DNA of 6,292 nt from contig JAUYKX010000006.1 of assembly GCA_030699055.1 (NCBI GenBank), forward strand, positions 1 to 6,292, written 5' to 3'. Position numbers and translations under genes: made by a program. The first letter of the stretch is position 1. Each line of letters starts with the position of its first letter. The notes under the pieces were generated by a model, which saw only the letters and a list, made by a program, of their open reading frames with translations, did not search any database and was not told where the DNA came from. Shown one piece after another: positions 6,103 through 6,292 of this stretch. This DNA is from Candidatus Nanopelagicales bacterium. Its GTDB lineage: Bacteria; Actinomycetota; Actinomycetes; S36-B12; UBA10799.

Positions 6103-6292
6103 TCACCTGGTGGCGGAACGATTCAGGGCCGCGGCCACCAGGCCCCGGAACAGCGGGTGGGAACGCGATGGCCTCGACAGGAACTCCGGGTGCGCCTGGG
6201 TGCCGACGTAGAACGGGTGAGTCGTTTTCGGAAGGTCAATGAACTCGACCAGCGCATCGTCCGGTGAAGTGCCCGAGATGACCAGCCCCGCG
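6103..6292 (-). CDS. pyrG: CTP synthase, C-terminal end only
   Basis: CTP synthase aminates UTP to CTP using glutamine and ATP. Only the last 62 codons and the TGA stop are in the window; the full protein is usually near 550 residues. The visible part is the end of the glutamine amidotransferase class I domain. [15 protein letters not shown] at fragment residues 7-21 precedes [11 protein letters not shown] (27-37), whose His34 and Glu36 correspond to the catalytic His515 and Glu517 of the E. coli enzyme. [14 protein letters not shown] follows, a standard PyrG ending. The gene lies upstream of the Nudix hydrolase by 16 bases, the same order as pyrG-Rv1700 in M. tuberculosis. Too short for the ORF listing threshold, but identified with confidence from motif order. 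Confidence 0.95.
   Translation of the reverse strand, partial: AGLVISGTSPDDALVEFIDLPKTTHPFYVGTQAHPEFLSRPSRSHPLFRGLVAAALNRSATR

Overview
This window looks like an ordinary core-chromosome segment of a high-GC actinomycete. The evidence is the strongly GC-biased third codon positions, the mixed ATG and GTG starts, and a gene order (pyrG, Nudix hydrolase, xerD, scpA, scpB, rluB, cmk) that is a known conserved neighbourhood in Actinobacteria such as Mycobacterium and Streptomyces. The order or genus cannot be fixed from the sequence alone. I see no mobile element, CRISPR array, tRNA or rRNA.

All nine genes lie on the minus strand, so the window reads right to left. From the right edge they are: the last 62 codons of pyrG (CTP synthase); a Nudix hydrolase of the ADP-ribose pyrophosphatase type; xerD (tyrosine recombinase for chromosome dimer resolution); scpA and scpB (kleisin and winged-helix partners of the SMC condensin); rluB-like (S4-domain 23S rRNA pseudouridine synthase); aroH (chorismate mutase, AroH fold); tyrA (prephenate or arogenate dehydrogenase with a C-terminal ACT domain); and cmk (CMP/dCMP kinase), cut off by the left edge. 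The tyrA-cmk gap is 71 bases, rluB-aroH 46, xerD-scpA 23 or 8 depending on the scpA start, pyrG-Nudix 16 and Nudix-xerD 5. scpA/scpB, scpB/rluB and aroH/tyrA overlap by 4, 4 and 8 bases. No intergenic stretch approaches 300 bases. The cluster is probably a long transcription unit, perhaps with an internal promoter in front of cmk.

The genes fall into four functional groups: pyrimidine nucleotide metabolism at both ends (pyrG, cmk), chromosome segregation and resolution (xerD, scpA, scpB), ribosome modification (rluB), and the tyrosine branch of aromatic amino acid synthesis (aroH, tyrA). AroH converts chorismate to prephenate and TyrA acts on the next step, so these two genes form a metabolic pair inserted between rluB and cmk.

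I found no convincing undescribed system. The points worth a second look are the absence of the parA-like gene often found between xerD and scpA, a well-placed candidate leaderless promoter at cmk, an active-site Tyr-to-Phe change in AroH, and the tight start/stop overlaps. Long plus-strand open frames opposite these genes are antisense shadows of GC-rich coding sequence.
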